From Branchipolynoe longqiensis (taxonomy: Eukaryota; Annelida; Polychaeta; Phyllodocida; Polynoidae): a stretch of 64,000 nt of DNA. Where the stretch lies: positions 58,548,042-58,612,041 of the forward strand of contig CM059193.1 of NCBI GenBank assembly GCA_030323885.1. Reading direction: 5' to 3'. How positions within the stretch are numbered: the first letter of the stretch is position 1; the number at the start of each line of letters is the position of its first letter. The notes beneath the pieces are model-generated. The model did not search any database and was not told where the DNA came from. It saw only the letters and a program-made list of their open reading frames with translations. Shown here in pieces: positions 55,631 through 64,000 of the stretch. Position numbers and translations under genes: made by a program.

Positions 55631-56060
55631 TAAACAATCTTTTATTTACTAAATTTATTTTTATTCAGCGAATAATGTCTTTTGTCAGCCCCAGAGCACT
55701 AGTCTTCCGGCCGTTCATTACATTTTGTTGGTACATAAATGACAATATCAGTTGCAATAATAACCACATGAAAAACCTGTTCGATAATAGAAGCATAATA
55801 TAAATTGATTATTAGTTGTAATAGTAACTGCATACAATTCCAGTTCAATATATGTATTATGCACTTGGTGAGCATGCATCAATGAATGTACAAGATGATT
55901 CTAGAATTGTCTGTAAACACTTCTTTCTTCCTTTGCTTTCTTTCTTCTTTTTTTCACGTCGAAATTCTGACAGCATAGGCTTGGGTAGTAATGGGTTCTA
56001 TTAAATTAACTTAAAGTGGCCGGCTATACCTCACCCAGATACAAACGAATCCAGCATCAA

Positions 56061-56515
56061 AAGCTCTCCAAACATACCTTTGCTTAGCTTGTTCAGTTCA
56101 TGTCACTGAACATGTGGGAGGAGAGTTGAGGTCTGTGATGTATGAATGACATCATAGGTGGGATTCTCTCATCACATGACCTAGAGGGGTTCCCCACACA
56201 CAGGGGAATCCATGGCAACCACCAAGATGGCAGCCACAGAAAGCTCTCAATTCAACTTTTAAAGTCTATTAATCTACATGATTTAATCAATTGTTCACGC
56301 AAAAAGTAGCTGGTTATGATAAATAAACATTTGAACTTTATATTTATCATTTTAGATTGCAATTTCTAACATTTCTTTCTCTGTATGGTTGTCTAAAAGT
56401 GTCAGTGCTGCTGGACTAAGTAAAACACAACAGAGGCAACCAATGCCAGCACTCTCCCCCCACATATGTAGTTGCATAAACTGAAAACTGGCAAAAGTAT
56501 GCTTGGAGAGCATTT
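56061..56515. mobile_element. Putative MITE with GCTCTCCAA-CATAC ends, related inside to the Mutator-like MITE
   Basis: Left AAAGCTCTCCAAACATACCT and right inverted AATGCTCTCCAAGCATACTT. Interior AAGATGGCAGCC...CAATTCAACTTTTAAA resembles 27900-27960. The same terminal motif in partial form is at 30545-30580. Confidence 0.5.
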
Positions 56516-56669
56516 GTCGGAGTATGGGTAGTGTCTAAGCGACCTATATCTGGTCCCTTTAATGTCCCCTTCTATACGGCAACAAATGTTTAATAAGTGT
56601 CTCAGGACGACTTACTCAAAACTAACCTAAAGTAGATGATATCGATCAATGTAGCATAGCATATTCATT

Positions 56670-57286
56670 AAAGTTGCATAGTCCGATGGTTTTGAGTTTC
56701 TGTCATTCTTTTTAGATAAATACATCAGGTTGATCATGATAATCTACCTTACTTTAGGTTGAGGTAACTTTTATTTTAAGTGGCTAACTTTGGAGATATT
56801 TGAAGTGCAAGCATACAAAATTAATTTTGGCAAGCATGCTAAAACTCTGACACCATAGGTTTTCTGCAGTAACAGGTTTCATTATATCCATTAGATGGCC
56901 TTAGTATTCCCTTCTATGTGGTGACAAATGTTCAAAGTTGCATAGTCCGATGGTTTACGGTTTCTTGTCATTTTCTGAGATAAATGTATTAGGTTGATGG
57001 TTATAATCTACCTTACTTTAGCTTGAAGCAATTTTTATTTTAAATGACTAACTTTGGAGATATTTGAAGTGCAAACATGCAAAATTAATTTGGGCAAGCA
57101 CGCCAAAATTCTGATACCATAAGCTTCAGCAGCAACAGGTTCTACTAAATTGCCTCAGCATTTGCCCTTCTATGTGGCAACAAATGCTTAATATCTACAC
57201 CAGTATCTGAGGTAGATATGTAGAATCAAATTTAGATAATTGTTTTGGTTTTGAAAATTTGATGTTTTGATCAGACTATGCAACTT
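56670..57286 (+). mobile_element. Two tandem CATAGTCCGAT repeats
   Basis: A first copy starts at 56670 (AAAGTTGCATAGTCCGATGG) and breaks at 56933, where a second starts with the same sequence and runs to ATCAGACTATGCAACTT at 57286. Order of internal marks is the same in both. Confidence 0.75.
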
Positions 57287-58245
57287 AGAAAAAGAAATAC
57301 AACAGAAACTCAAACTCATCAGAGAAGGTGACTTCAAAGACTGTCTAGTGTAAAGTATGCACACATATCTAAAACCAGTTGTTACCAGGGCACACATACA
57401 TGCAGTTCAACTGAAAAATGTGCGCGCACATGGGTATATAACCAAGGATTTTATATATAAGGATGGCAAAGCGAGGCTGTTTGAGGTTCTCCCAGCATGC
57501 AATCTGAAAATACGGCTGCCATATTAGAAGCATGATAATGAGCGATGATAGGGACATTTCCCCATCAACTACCAGCGCCAATTATTTACCAATGCGTAAC
57601 AAATCCAACCGCAATGATCGGGTGAAAATCATCTATTGAACTAGAAATTAGACATCACATGATATAGCTTATAAACTGGATGTAAGAACCTCAACAAAAA
57701 TGCTACTGTCAGCCGGAGGTGACTTCACAGATTATCATTATCAGACAACCAGTCCTTCAACAGGGCCGACCCTATTTATTTGGTGCTGCCACCTAGATGG
57801 TACCAGCCGAATTGTACAATTATCACGCTTTCAAAATGGCAGATTTTCACACTTTCATAACGTCACTTAACTATCTATCCCTCTACTATCTCTGATATAA
57901 CTTTATCTTCAGTAATTTCTTCTTACTGTACCTTTTTCTAACATGTGTTTGCTTCCTCAAAGAGCAGTCTGTATGTTATTTGTATGTGAGCTCCAAAGCT
58001 CATGATTTTTCTTTTACATATTATTATATTTATAAGTGGCAGTGGGAAGACAACCATTAATGGCCTCACTGTTCCTACAATTTATATTGTCAATAGGTTA
58101 TTTTATGTTTGTAGAATATTTACAGAAATTGTGAAGAAAAAATGTCTAAATGTCTAAAATGTCTCCTCACTTGACCCCCCCCCCCCCTTTTTTTGTTTAA
58201 AAGGAATAATGAACTCTTGCGGCATCTAATCAGCACACGGACGCC

Positions 58246-58644
58246 ATGTCGGCCGCGGTGAACGCGGAACCCAGCGTCTCCGGCGTGGGTCGTGCCGGGA
58301 ACCAGCGTCACTCAATGCTGCGGGCTCAGACCTGGGTGCCATCCACTTCCGGTCCCACGTCAAGCCAGGCGCGCAACGTCCGGTTTGCTGCTTCCATGTC
58401 GACTCTGACCGCAAGTGACAGCATGCTCGGGGATGCACGTGACCAAAGCTTCCGTGACCCCGGGGTCAGGGGTCAGGAGCCAGGGACAGGCGCTGCTGTC
58501 GCTGGTTTCGGCAGGAGGAGGCATCATCGGGAAGTGCTCATGTACTATCGCTACCTGGGCATGACGGACTTCGGTTACCATAGCAACGCGCATCGCAAGC
58601 AATACTTGCAGCAGCGGTCACGCACTGCTCCGGAACTCTCACGG
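58246..58644 (+). CDS. Coding exon (133 codons) of an unrecognised gene; first or early exon
   Basis: The frame from ATG 58246 runs to a strong donor ACGG|GTAAGT (58644/58645) in phase 0. G/C-ending codons contrast with the surroundings. The product is Ser/Thr/Arg-rich and disordered-looking, except for a C-terminal MYYRYLGMTDFGYHSNAHRK segment that looks conserved. A near-upstream in-frame TGA (about 58209) excludes much N-terminal extension, unless ATCTAATCAG at about 58222-58231 is a splice acceptor. The long C/T run at 58170-58197 could be its polypyrimidine tract. Read-through past the donor enters a SINE and is not coding. Downstream exons must lie beyond 59.2 kb and were not found. Confidence 0.65.
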
Positions 58645-58751
58645 GTAAGTTATGGGGCAAATTTAATTGTCACCGACTTTTATATTCCCACCTCCCTCTC
58701 CCCCGCTTTTTCTTCTTTTTCTTTTTCCTGTTGTTGTTTTTGTTGTTTTTG

Positions 58752-58890
58752 TTTTTGTACATTATTTGTTTAAGCAGCGGAAATTTCAATCGCGGACGAT
58801 TGGTCTTCCTCATTCCACTGCTCCTTGCCCTATCCTAATAATGCCGAGCATCTGGCTAGGAAGTGACAAGTATAAATTTTAAAGTCATGT
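58752..58890 (-). mobile_element. SINE alpha-T2 fragment (tail and body)
   Basis: GTTTAAGCAGCGGAAATTTC, GGTCTTCCTCATTCCACTG, then body to AAATTTTAAAGTCATG; head missing where the CTT repeat begins. Confidence 0.75.
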
Positions 58891-59160
58891 TGTTGCTCTT
58901 CTTCTTCACATTCTCCTTCTCCATCTCCTTCTCCGTTTCCTTCTCCTTCTTCTTCTTCTTCTTCTTCTTCTTCTCCTTGTCCGACTCCTCTCCTTCTTCT
59001 TCTCCTTCTTCTTCTCCTCCGTCTCCTTCTTCGTCTCCTTCTCCATCTTCTTCTTCTTCTTCTCCTTCTCCTTCTCCTTCTCCTCCTCTGTCTCCACCTC
59101 CTCCTCATTCTTCTTCTTCTTCTTCTTCCTCCTCTCTCTCTCTGTCCTTCTCTCTATTCT
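58891..59160. repeat. (CTT/CTC)n pyrimidine tract
   Basis: Almost pure CTTCTTCTCC-type plus strand, about 270 bases; Arg/Glu- and Ser/Phe-rich ORFs here are artefacts. Confidence 0.9.
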
Positions 59161-59579
59161 TTATATGAAAACAAAGTCCTCTGGAACTTCTACAGGAAGA
59201 GAGAATAAACTTATATTGCATTTACTTAGGGGCCAGCAACAGTTTTCAACATTTTCACAGTCGTACAAAGCGTGCGATGAGGGGATGGGGGGTTGGGGGT
59301 TTGGGGGGGGGGCGGGTGATGGGTATTATTATTACTAGTCACGTACGACTTGAAATTGAATACTATTTGCATATGTTTTGCATTGTTTTGCATATGTTTG
59401 CCTTGCAAATGCTCCGCATTTTAATATGCGACATTGTAGTGAATGAATAGTTAGTTCACTGCTGACGCAATCTGCGCATCAACACTGCAGCAGCTCGTGT
59501 CAACTGTGTATGTACGCCCTAATTTAGGTCATCGGTTGAACTCAATATTAGGATTGGTTTTAGATTACTTATGTAGATG

Positions 59580-59920
59580 ACCAGACGGGATGCCCGAATG
59601 GGTTGAGCGTCCACCTCCCGTTTTGGTAGATTATCGGATTAGAACCAACAGGTTCGAACCCTGGTCTAGTCAAACCAAGGACTTAAGAATTGATACTTGT
59701 CACTTCCTAGCCAGGCACTCGGCATTATTAGGATATGGCAAGGACCGGTTTGCTCAGTGTCAGGATAATGTGACTGAGTGGGATATCAGGTCATGGTGCT
59801 AGCAGCCTGGTCTCCCAGTGGGGCAGCACTATAAAGTCACCATGAGTGCACTATCACAAATCGGTACTCATCCTGATATGACCTTAGATGTTGCCAGGAC
59901 AAAACTCCAACAACAAACTA
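59580..59920 (+). mobile_element. SINE alpha-T1, full length
   Basis: Head GACCAGACGGGATGCCCGAA, B box GGTTCGAACCC, body and T1 tail to CTCCAACAACAAAC. Confidence 0.9.
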
Positions 59921-59996
59921 TTTGTGATGGTGCTTCATACTGCTACACAGGGCTGCTACTTCAGTAATACCGAGCCACCCAGTGGTGCAACACTAT

Positions 59997-60440
59997 GAAG
60001 CACTGTCACACGTCGGTCATCATCATCATCATCATCATGCTGTCGGTCGCGATGCGACTAAGACTGCTTTCATTATTTGACTGCCGCTCTCCATTTAGCT
60101 CTCTGCTGTGAGAGTTGCATCCATGAGTCGGTCTTAATCTCTCTCAGCTTCAGGTTTCTCTTGATGGTATCCCTGAACCGAGACTGGGGCGCCCTCTCTT
60201 TCTGTAGCCAGAAGACAGTTGAGAATAGAGGATCTGCTTTGGTAGTCTGTCTGATGACAACATTTCATGAAAGCTGCCTGCAAAAGTGTTGAAGTGCTGC
60301 TGGCTTTTGCAAGTTACCAGCGGCACTCTCTCGGGGAGCAAATAGAGGTTTCACACCGGCAAGAACATGTCAAGACAGGCGCAAAACTATTTGTCCCTGC
60401 AGTGGCTGGTCGGGAGATGTTGGGAGTTCCATACATCAAC
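59997..60440 (-). pseudogene. LINE-D C-terminus and 3' end
   Basis: Minus-strand frame encodes YRKRGRPSLGSG followed by LREIKTDSWMQLSQQRAKWR, a C-terminal arrangement typical of LINE reverse transcriptases. The 3' end is a (GAT)n tail at about 60018-60037. Interrupted by stops. The same region at 40045-40460 lacks the RKRGRP part. Confidence 0.7.
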
Positions 60441-60592
60441 CGCCCTTAATGCTGCCACAGTGACATGGTTTTCTGTTTAGGGTTTGCTCCCTTAGCCTTC
60501 GGTTCTGTCAAGGACCTGTACCACAAGGCAATGGTTTCCAACTCTGCAAGGCAGGGGCGTCAAACTCCCTGAGGTATTGCTATACCTGCATA

Positions 60593-60662
60593 CACACGTC
60601 GGTACCCATCCTGATATGACCTTTGATGTTGCCAGGGCGTAAAATTCCAACAACCAACCAGG
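60593..60662 (+). mobile_element. SINE alpha-T1 tail fragment
   Basis: CACGTCGGTACCCATCCTGA to TCCAACAACCAACC only. Confidence 0.7.
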
Positions 60663-60786
60663 TTATGCAGATTGAGTCGTTCCATTGTCGAGTGCACATC
60701 GGTCATGAAAGAAAGCGCACAGAACCACCCGCGTTCACTCAGTGCTGCTGACCTGGTGCCTGGAAACAACACTACAAAGTTAGTTG

Positions 60787-61462
60787 TTATGGACGTGGTG
60801 GCTGAATCAGTAGAACACAGGATTTCCGTGTGGGAAGGTCGGGGGTTTGAATCCCATCGAGTCAAACCAATGACTTATAAAATTGGTACTTGTCTACCTA
60901 GCCTGGTGCTTAGTAATAATAGCCAGCGGGACGCCCAATGAAAGGTAACCATGCCAAAAGTAGCCAGATAGCCGACCACACAGCTATGTACAAGCCTATA
61001 ATATGTAAATAGGAGTAGGCTAGTCTAGTAATAAGAGTAGAAAAAAATAAAACACATATATGCCAAGAAAATCCCCAAAGCATAACATAGACTACTAACC
61101 AAACCAACCAACTATCTATCTGCTGCTGAAATGCAGGCAATCAGATACCTTATCAGCAGCTACTGTGTGATAAGATAACACCAACACTACAACTGGCCAG
61201 CATTGAAAACAAGCCTGGGTACCCATGCTTATATGCTATGGACAGTATAAATACAGCCTCAATAAAAAGAAAAAAAAGAAGAAAAAAAAAGAGGATAGGA
61301 CAAGGACTGGTTAGCACAGTGCCAGGATAATGTGACTGTGTGTGATATCGGGTCATGGTGCCAGTGGGGCAGCACTGTAATGTCACCATGAGTGTGCAGT
61401 CACAAGTCGGTACCTGTCCCGATATGACCTTCGATGTTGCTAGGACGCAAAACAACAAAACA
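60787..61462 (+). mobile_element. SINE alpha-T1 (third head variant) split by a LINE-B 3' fragment
   Basis: Head GGACGTGGTGGCTGAATCAG and body to AGTAATAATAG at 60922; it resumes at 61292 with GGATAGGACAAGGACTGG and the T1 tail. Confidence 0.87.
60923..61291 (+). mobile_element. LINE-B 3'UTR fragment inserted in a SINE
   Basis: Aligns throughout with 45608-45960 (CCAGCGGGA... to CAGCCTCAATAAAAAG and A/G-rich tail). 5'-truncated in the 3'UTR, so no coding sequence remains. Confidence 0.9.
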
Positions 61463-61671
61463 AAGGAACAATAAAAGTAAAATGTGTTGGGTCTCGCTCG
61501 CCCTTTTGGAAACAATCTAATGCAGATAGATGCCGCTAGGTGGCGTATCATACCTATGAGCTCCATCAACCTCGGTACCAGAAGGTGTCTTCGTGCTGCC
61601 CCCTGGTTGCGAGAATATGCAATGGCAAGCTAGGCCCTGGTTCCCATCCGTGTATAAGTATAACAGACACG

Positions 61672-61997
61672 TTGGTTGGTTGTTGGAGTTTTACGTCCTA
61701 GCAACATCTAAGGTCATATCAGGATGGATACTGACTTGTGACAGTGCGCAAGCATGGCGACTTTACAGTGCTGCCCCACTGGGAAATCAGGCCACCATGA
61801 CCTGATGTCCCACTCAGTCACATTATCCTAACACTTACCTAACCAGTCCTTGCCCTATCCTATTAATGTGGAATGCCAGGCTAGGAAGCGACAACTAGAC
61901 ATTTCATAAGTCATTGGTTTGACTCGACCGGGAACCAAACTCCCAACCTTCCGCAAGCGAAGCCCGTGCTCTACCGATTAGGCCACCGCGCCCGGTC
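61672..61997 (-). mobile_element. SINE alpha-T1, second head type, with 13-bp TSD
   Basis: Perfect direct repeats TATAACAGACACG at 61659-61671 and 61998-62010. Minus-strand head GACCGGGCGCGGTGGCCTAA with body and T1 tail. Well-preserved head; probably young. Confidence 0.94.
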
Positions 61998-62246
61998 TAT
62001 AACAGACACGTACCTATGTACCACTGAACAGAGACACTTTGCGAGTTCATTTAAATAAGGTATCATTTAAAATTCAGTATAGATGAGTGCATGCTATAGT
62101 GAAGTGAACTAACCTCCCCTACGTACACAGGTAGGTGCTCCATCCACCTCCATGTGTGTGCAGGGATTGGTATACATAACGAGCTGGCATTAGAGACCCA
62201 ATAGGGTCTAGATAAGCCAGAAGAGCATCTGTAAGTTAATGTGTAA

Positions 62247-63012
62247 TGGTGCTGTCACATTACGACGCTTCGCACCAAAGTACGTCGACATATATGATTT
62301 TTTGCCGCTACGTCGGGATACATCAGTATGCGTTACGTGCGCATTAGGCGCGCATTGGTATACGTCAATGTACATCGACGTTCGTCGAGATACGGCGTCG
62401 CACGTCAGGGGGTCGGCAAAGTTTTGTGCATGCACAAAACTTTCAACGCACGACAACATTTGACAACGTGTGGATTTTACATCCGCCGTATGTTATGTAA
62501 GCGTTAGGCGTACGTCAATGTACGTTAGACGTACATTATTCAAACGTTGTTCACTACGTTGCACACTACATTGCACACTACATTGCACACTATGTTGCAC
62601 TATGTTGCACTACATTGCACTATGTTGACCTACCTTAAAGGCAGTGGAAACGTACAGTCCGTGTACTGACAATGTATGGATAACGTACGCCTAACATATG
62701 TCTAACGTACGTTTAGTGTTTCTCCAGCGTGTCTTCATGTATGTAACATGTGATGCGTAGTTCTGGCGATCAAATAATGTATATAATGTTCACCGGCGTT
62801 CTGTGAACGTACCGTGAGCGTAATTCGAGCATTTTTCGCCGGGAGGTACGTTAGCCATACGTTGGTCATACGTTGGCCATACGCTGTGTATATGGTATGT
62901 ATACATCCAACTTTGCCCCCCACGCCAAAAAGTTTGACGCTTCTCGATGTAAAAAAGTGATTTTCCGCATTGGCGGCGCGCTGGCAAGATAGGTCGTAAT
63001 GTGACAGGGCCA
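62247..63012. mobile_element. Word-iterated MITE H1 (766 bp), TAA duplication
   Basis: Ends TGGTGCTGTCACATTACGAC and, inverted, TGGCCCTGTCACATTACGAC. TAA at 62244-62246 and 63013-63015. The interior iterates TACGTCAATGTACRT and CGTTAGGCGTACG words; a run of CACTACATTGCA units is at 62555-62625; perfect palindromic core GTTTTGTGCATGCACAAAAC at about 62420-62439. ORFs inside are not genes. Confidence 0.92.
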
Positions 63013-63151
63013 TAAGGTGTTGGTAGGTTAGTTGCATCAGGGTATCACAGCTAGCCTAATACTTAACATACTATTACTAGCCCTGGATTGCAGAGATGTG
63101 GGTTCGAATAAAGGATCTAGATATAATGTTCCCATTCATTGCACGCCCTAA

Positions 63152-63710
63152 AGGCCCGTTTATACTTTTGATGGCGTGTGACGCCGTCAACTTTACACCA
63201 GTTAGCGCCGTGTGACGGCGCAAAACCGTGAGGAGTGCTACAAGTGGAGCATCACCATGACAGTCTGAATGCTTTGACGCACACGGACGCTAACGTCGAC
63301 CTATTTTCCAGGCTCTGTGGAGAAATTATAATTTTACTACATGTAAATATTAACGAAACGTACTGGAGATCGGGAGTTCGGTTCCCAGTCAAGTCAAACC
63401 AATGACTTATACAATTTATACTTGCCATGAGTCTGCACCATCACAAGTCGGTATCCATCCTGATATGACCTTAGATGTTGCCAGGATGTAAAACTCCAAC
63501 AACCAACCTTGCTGATTGGCTGAACTGCCGACGTGTGGAAGCGCTGACCTTGAAAGTTCAACATAGTTGAACTCTGGTCGACGCTTGCGCTACTAACGCC
63601 GTCAAGTGTCAATGTAAAGTCTAATTAAATGGGAGCATTGGCTTGTGCCGTATTGTGCCATCTAACGCTGTTTGGCAGCGTCACACGCCGTCAAAAGTAT
63701 AAACGGGCCT
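63152..63710. mobile_element. Word-iterated MITE H7 (559 bp), TAA/TTA flanks
   Basis: Ends AGGCCCGTTTATACTTTTGA in inverted repeat, with similarity continuing through GGCGTGTGACGC to about 38 bases. Interior CACACGGACGCTAACG / GACGCCGTCAAC words. Contains a SINE remnant at 63372-63510. Confidence 0.88.
63372..63510 (+). mobile_element. SINE alpha-T1 remnant inside MITE H7
   Basis: B-box end of the second head type (GAGTTCGGTTCCCAGTCAAG), then a jump over the body into the T1 tail (ACAAGTCGGTATCCATCCTG). Deleted in the middle. Confidence 0.8.
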
Positions 63711-63811
63711 TTAGTTTATTTATTGTAGCACACTACTTGCCTTCGCTTGTATTTTCCCTTAAATGGGATAAACGCTGACTTCTGGAAAAACAAACACGTA
63801 AAGCTTGTTTT

Positions 63812-63985
63812 ATTTCACGACGCCTCTAGAGCACATTGATTTTTGTATCATTGGCTATTGGACGTCAAACATATGGTCATTCTGATATATTTCTTTGGAG
63901 GAAACTTGCTGCAGCCACATAGGCGATACACAGCAAGGGGGTCTTTTATGAATGGTGGAACAAGGACATTCACAGCTTGTTTATG
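63812..63985 (-). mobile_element. SINE beta, partial
   Basis: GCCTCTAGAGCACATTGATT, GGCTATTGGACGTCAAACAT and AGCAAGGGGGTCTTTTATGA match 29.67-29.83 kb; head half absent or diverged. Confidence 0.75.
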
Positions 63986-64000
63986 GTTGATTCATAAAAA

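Noticed and set aside
58830..59168. Arg/Glu-rich and Ser/Phe-rich ORFs
   Set aside because: Translation of a CTT/CTC simple repeat.

Overview
This is a eukaryotic, invertebrate-type window. It has long intergenic spaces, spliced genes with GT-AG junctions, dense tRNA-derived SINEs, CR1/Jockey-like LINE fragments and many small inverted-repeat DNA elements (MITEs). One SINE family (copies at 18.5, 29.7 and 63.8 kb) has a central region I associate with molluscan genomes, so a mollusc or other lophotrochozoan is my best guess. Nothing here fixes the species. No homology search was run. Gene models come from reading frames, splice signals and codon texture; repeat edges are accurate to roughly 10 bases unless a target-site duplication (TSD) fixes them.

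Genes. (1) 72-1775, minus: a complete intronless 567-residue C2H2 zinc-finger protein with a 5'UTR splice acceptor just upstream and a possible CpG-rich promoter around 3.5-4.5 kb. (2) 15256-11729, minus: two exons with matching phase (13968-15256 and 11729-12301), separated by an intron full of (TA)n. They encode at least 617 residues of unrecognised function, basic at the C-terminus. (3) 58246-58644, plus: one exon of 133 codons with a strong GTAAGT donor. (4) 43425-43694, minus: a possible terminal exon. (5) 18206-18337, plus: a 43-codon ORF behind CCAAT- and TATA-like boxes (weak). The rest is repeats.

Repeats. 5.3-9.1 kb is a 16-bp minisatellite whose unit carries a GATA/TATC dyad. SINE family alpha (about 30 copies and fragments) has one body joined to at least two tRNA-like heads and two unrelated tails (T1 long, T2 short). 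SINE families beta (tRNA head at 18.48 kb), gamma (33.24 kb) and delta (53.57 kb) also occur. Four LINE lineages are present: A (21.3, 39.2 kb), B (44.6, 60.9 kb), C (52.4, 54.3 kb) and D (40.0, 60.0 kb), all 5'-truncated. A 330-350-bp repeat ending in AAAGTTGCATAGTCCGAT (the CATAGTCCGAT repeat) recurs throughout.

The most striking material is a set of at least nine MITE families (H1-H10 below) with Harbinger-like 3-bp TAA/TTA/TAT duplications. In each, the interior looks like one short family-specific word written over and over in both orientations, and several carry a palindromic core. Two copies of another MITE carry perfect 9-bp duplications (Mutator-like). Nested insertions (MITE in LINE, MITE in SINE, LINE in SINE, SINE in MITE, MITE in CATAGTCCGAT repeat) allow relative dating.

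Stretches where I see nothing recognisable beyond ordinary AT-rich sequence: 4620-5280, 16610-17780, 41300-42330, 42720-43400 (except one motif), 46450-47930, 55340-56060, 57290-58230 and 61465-61655.
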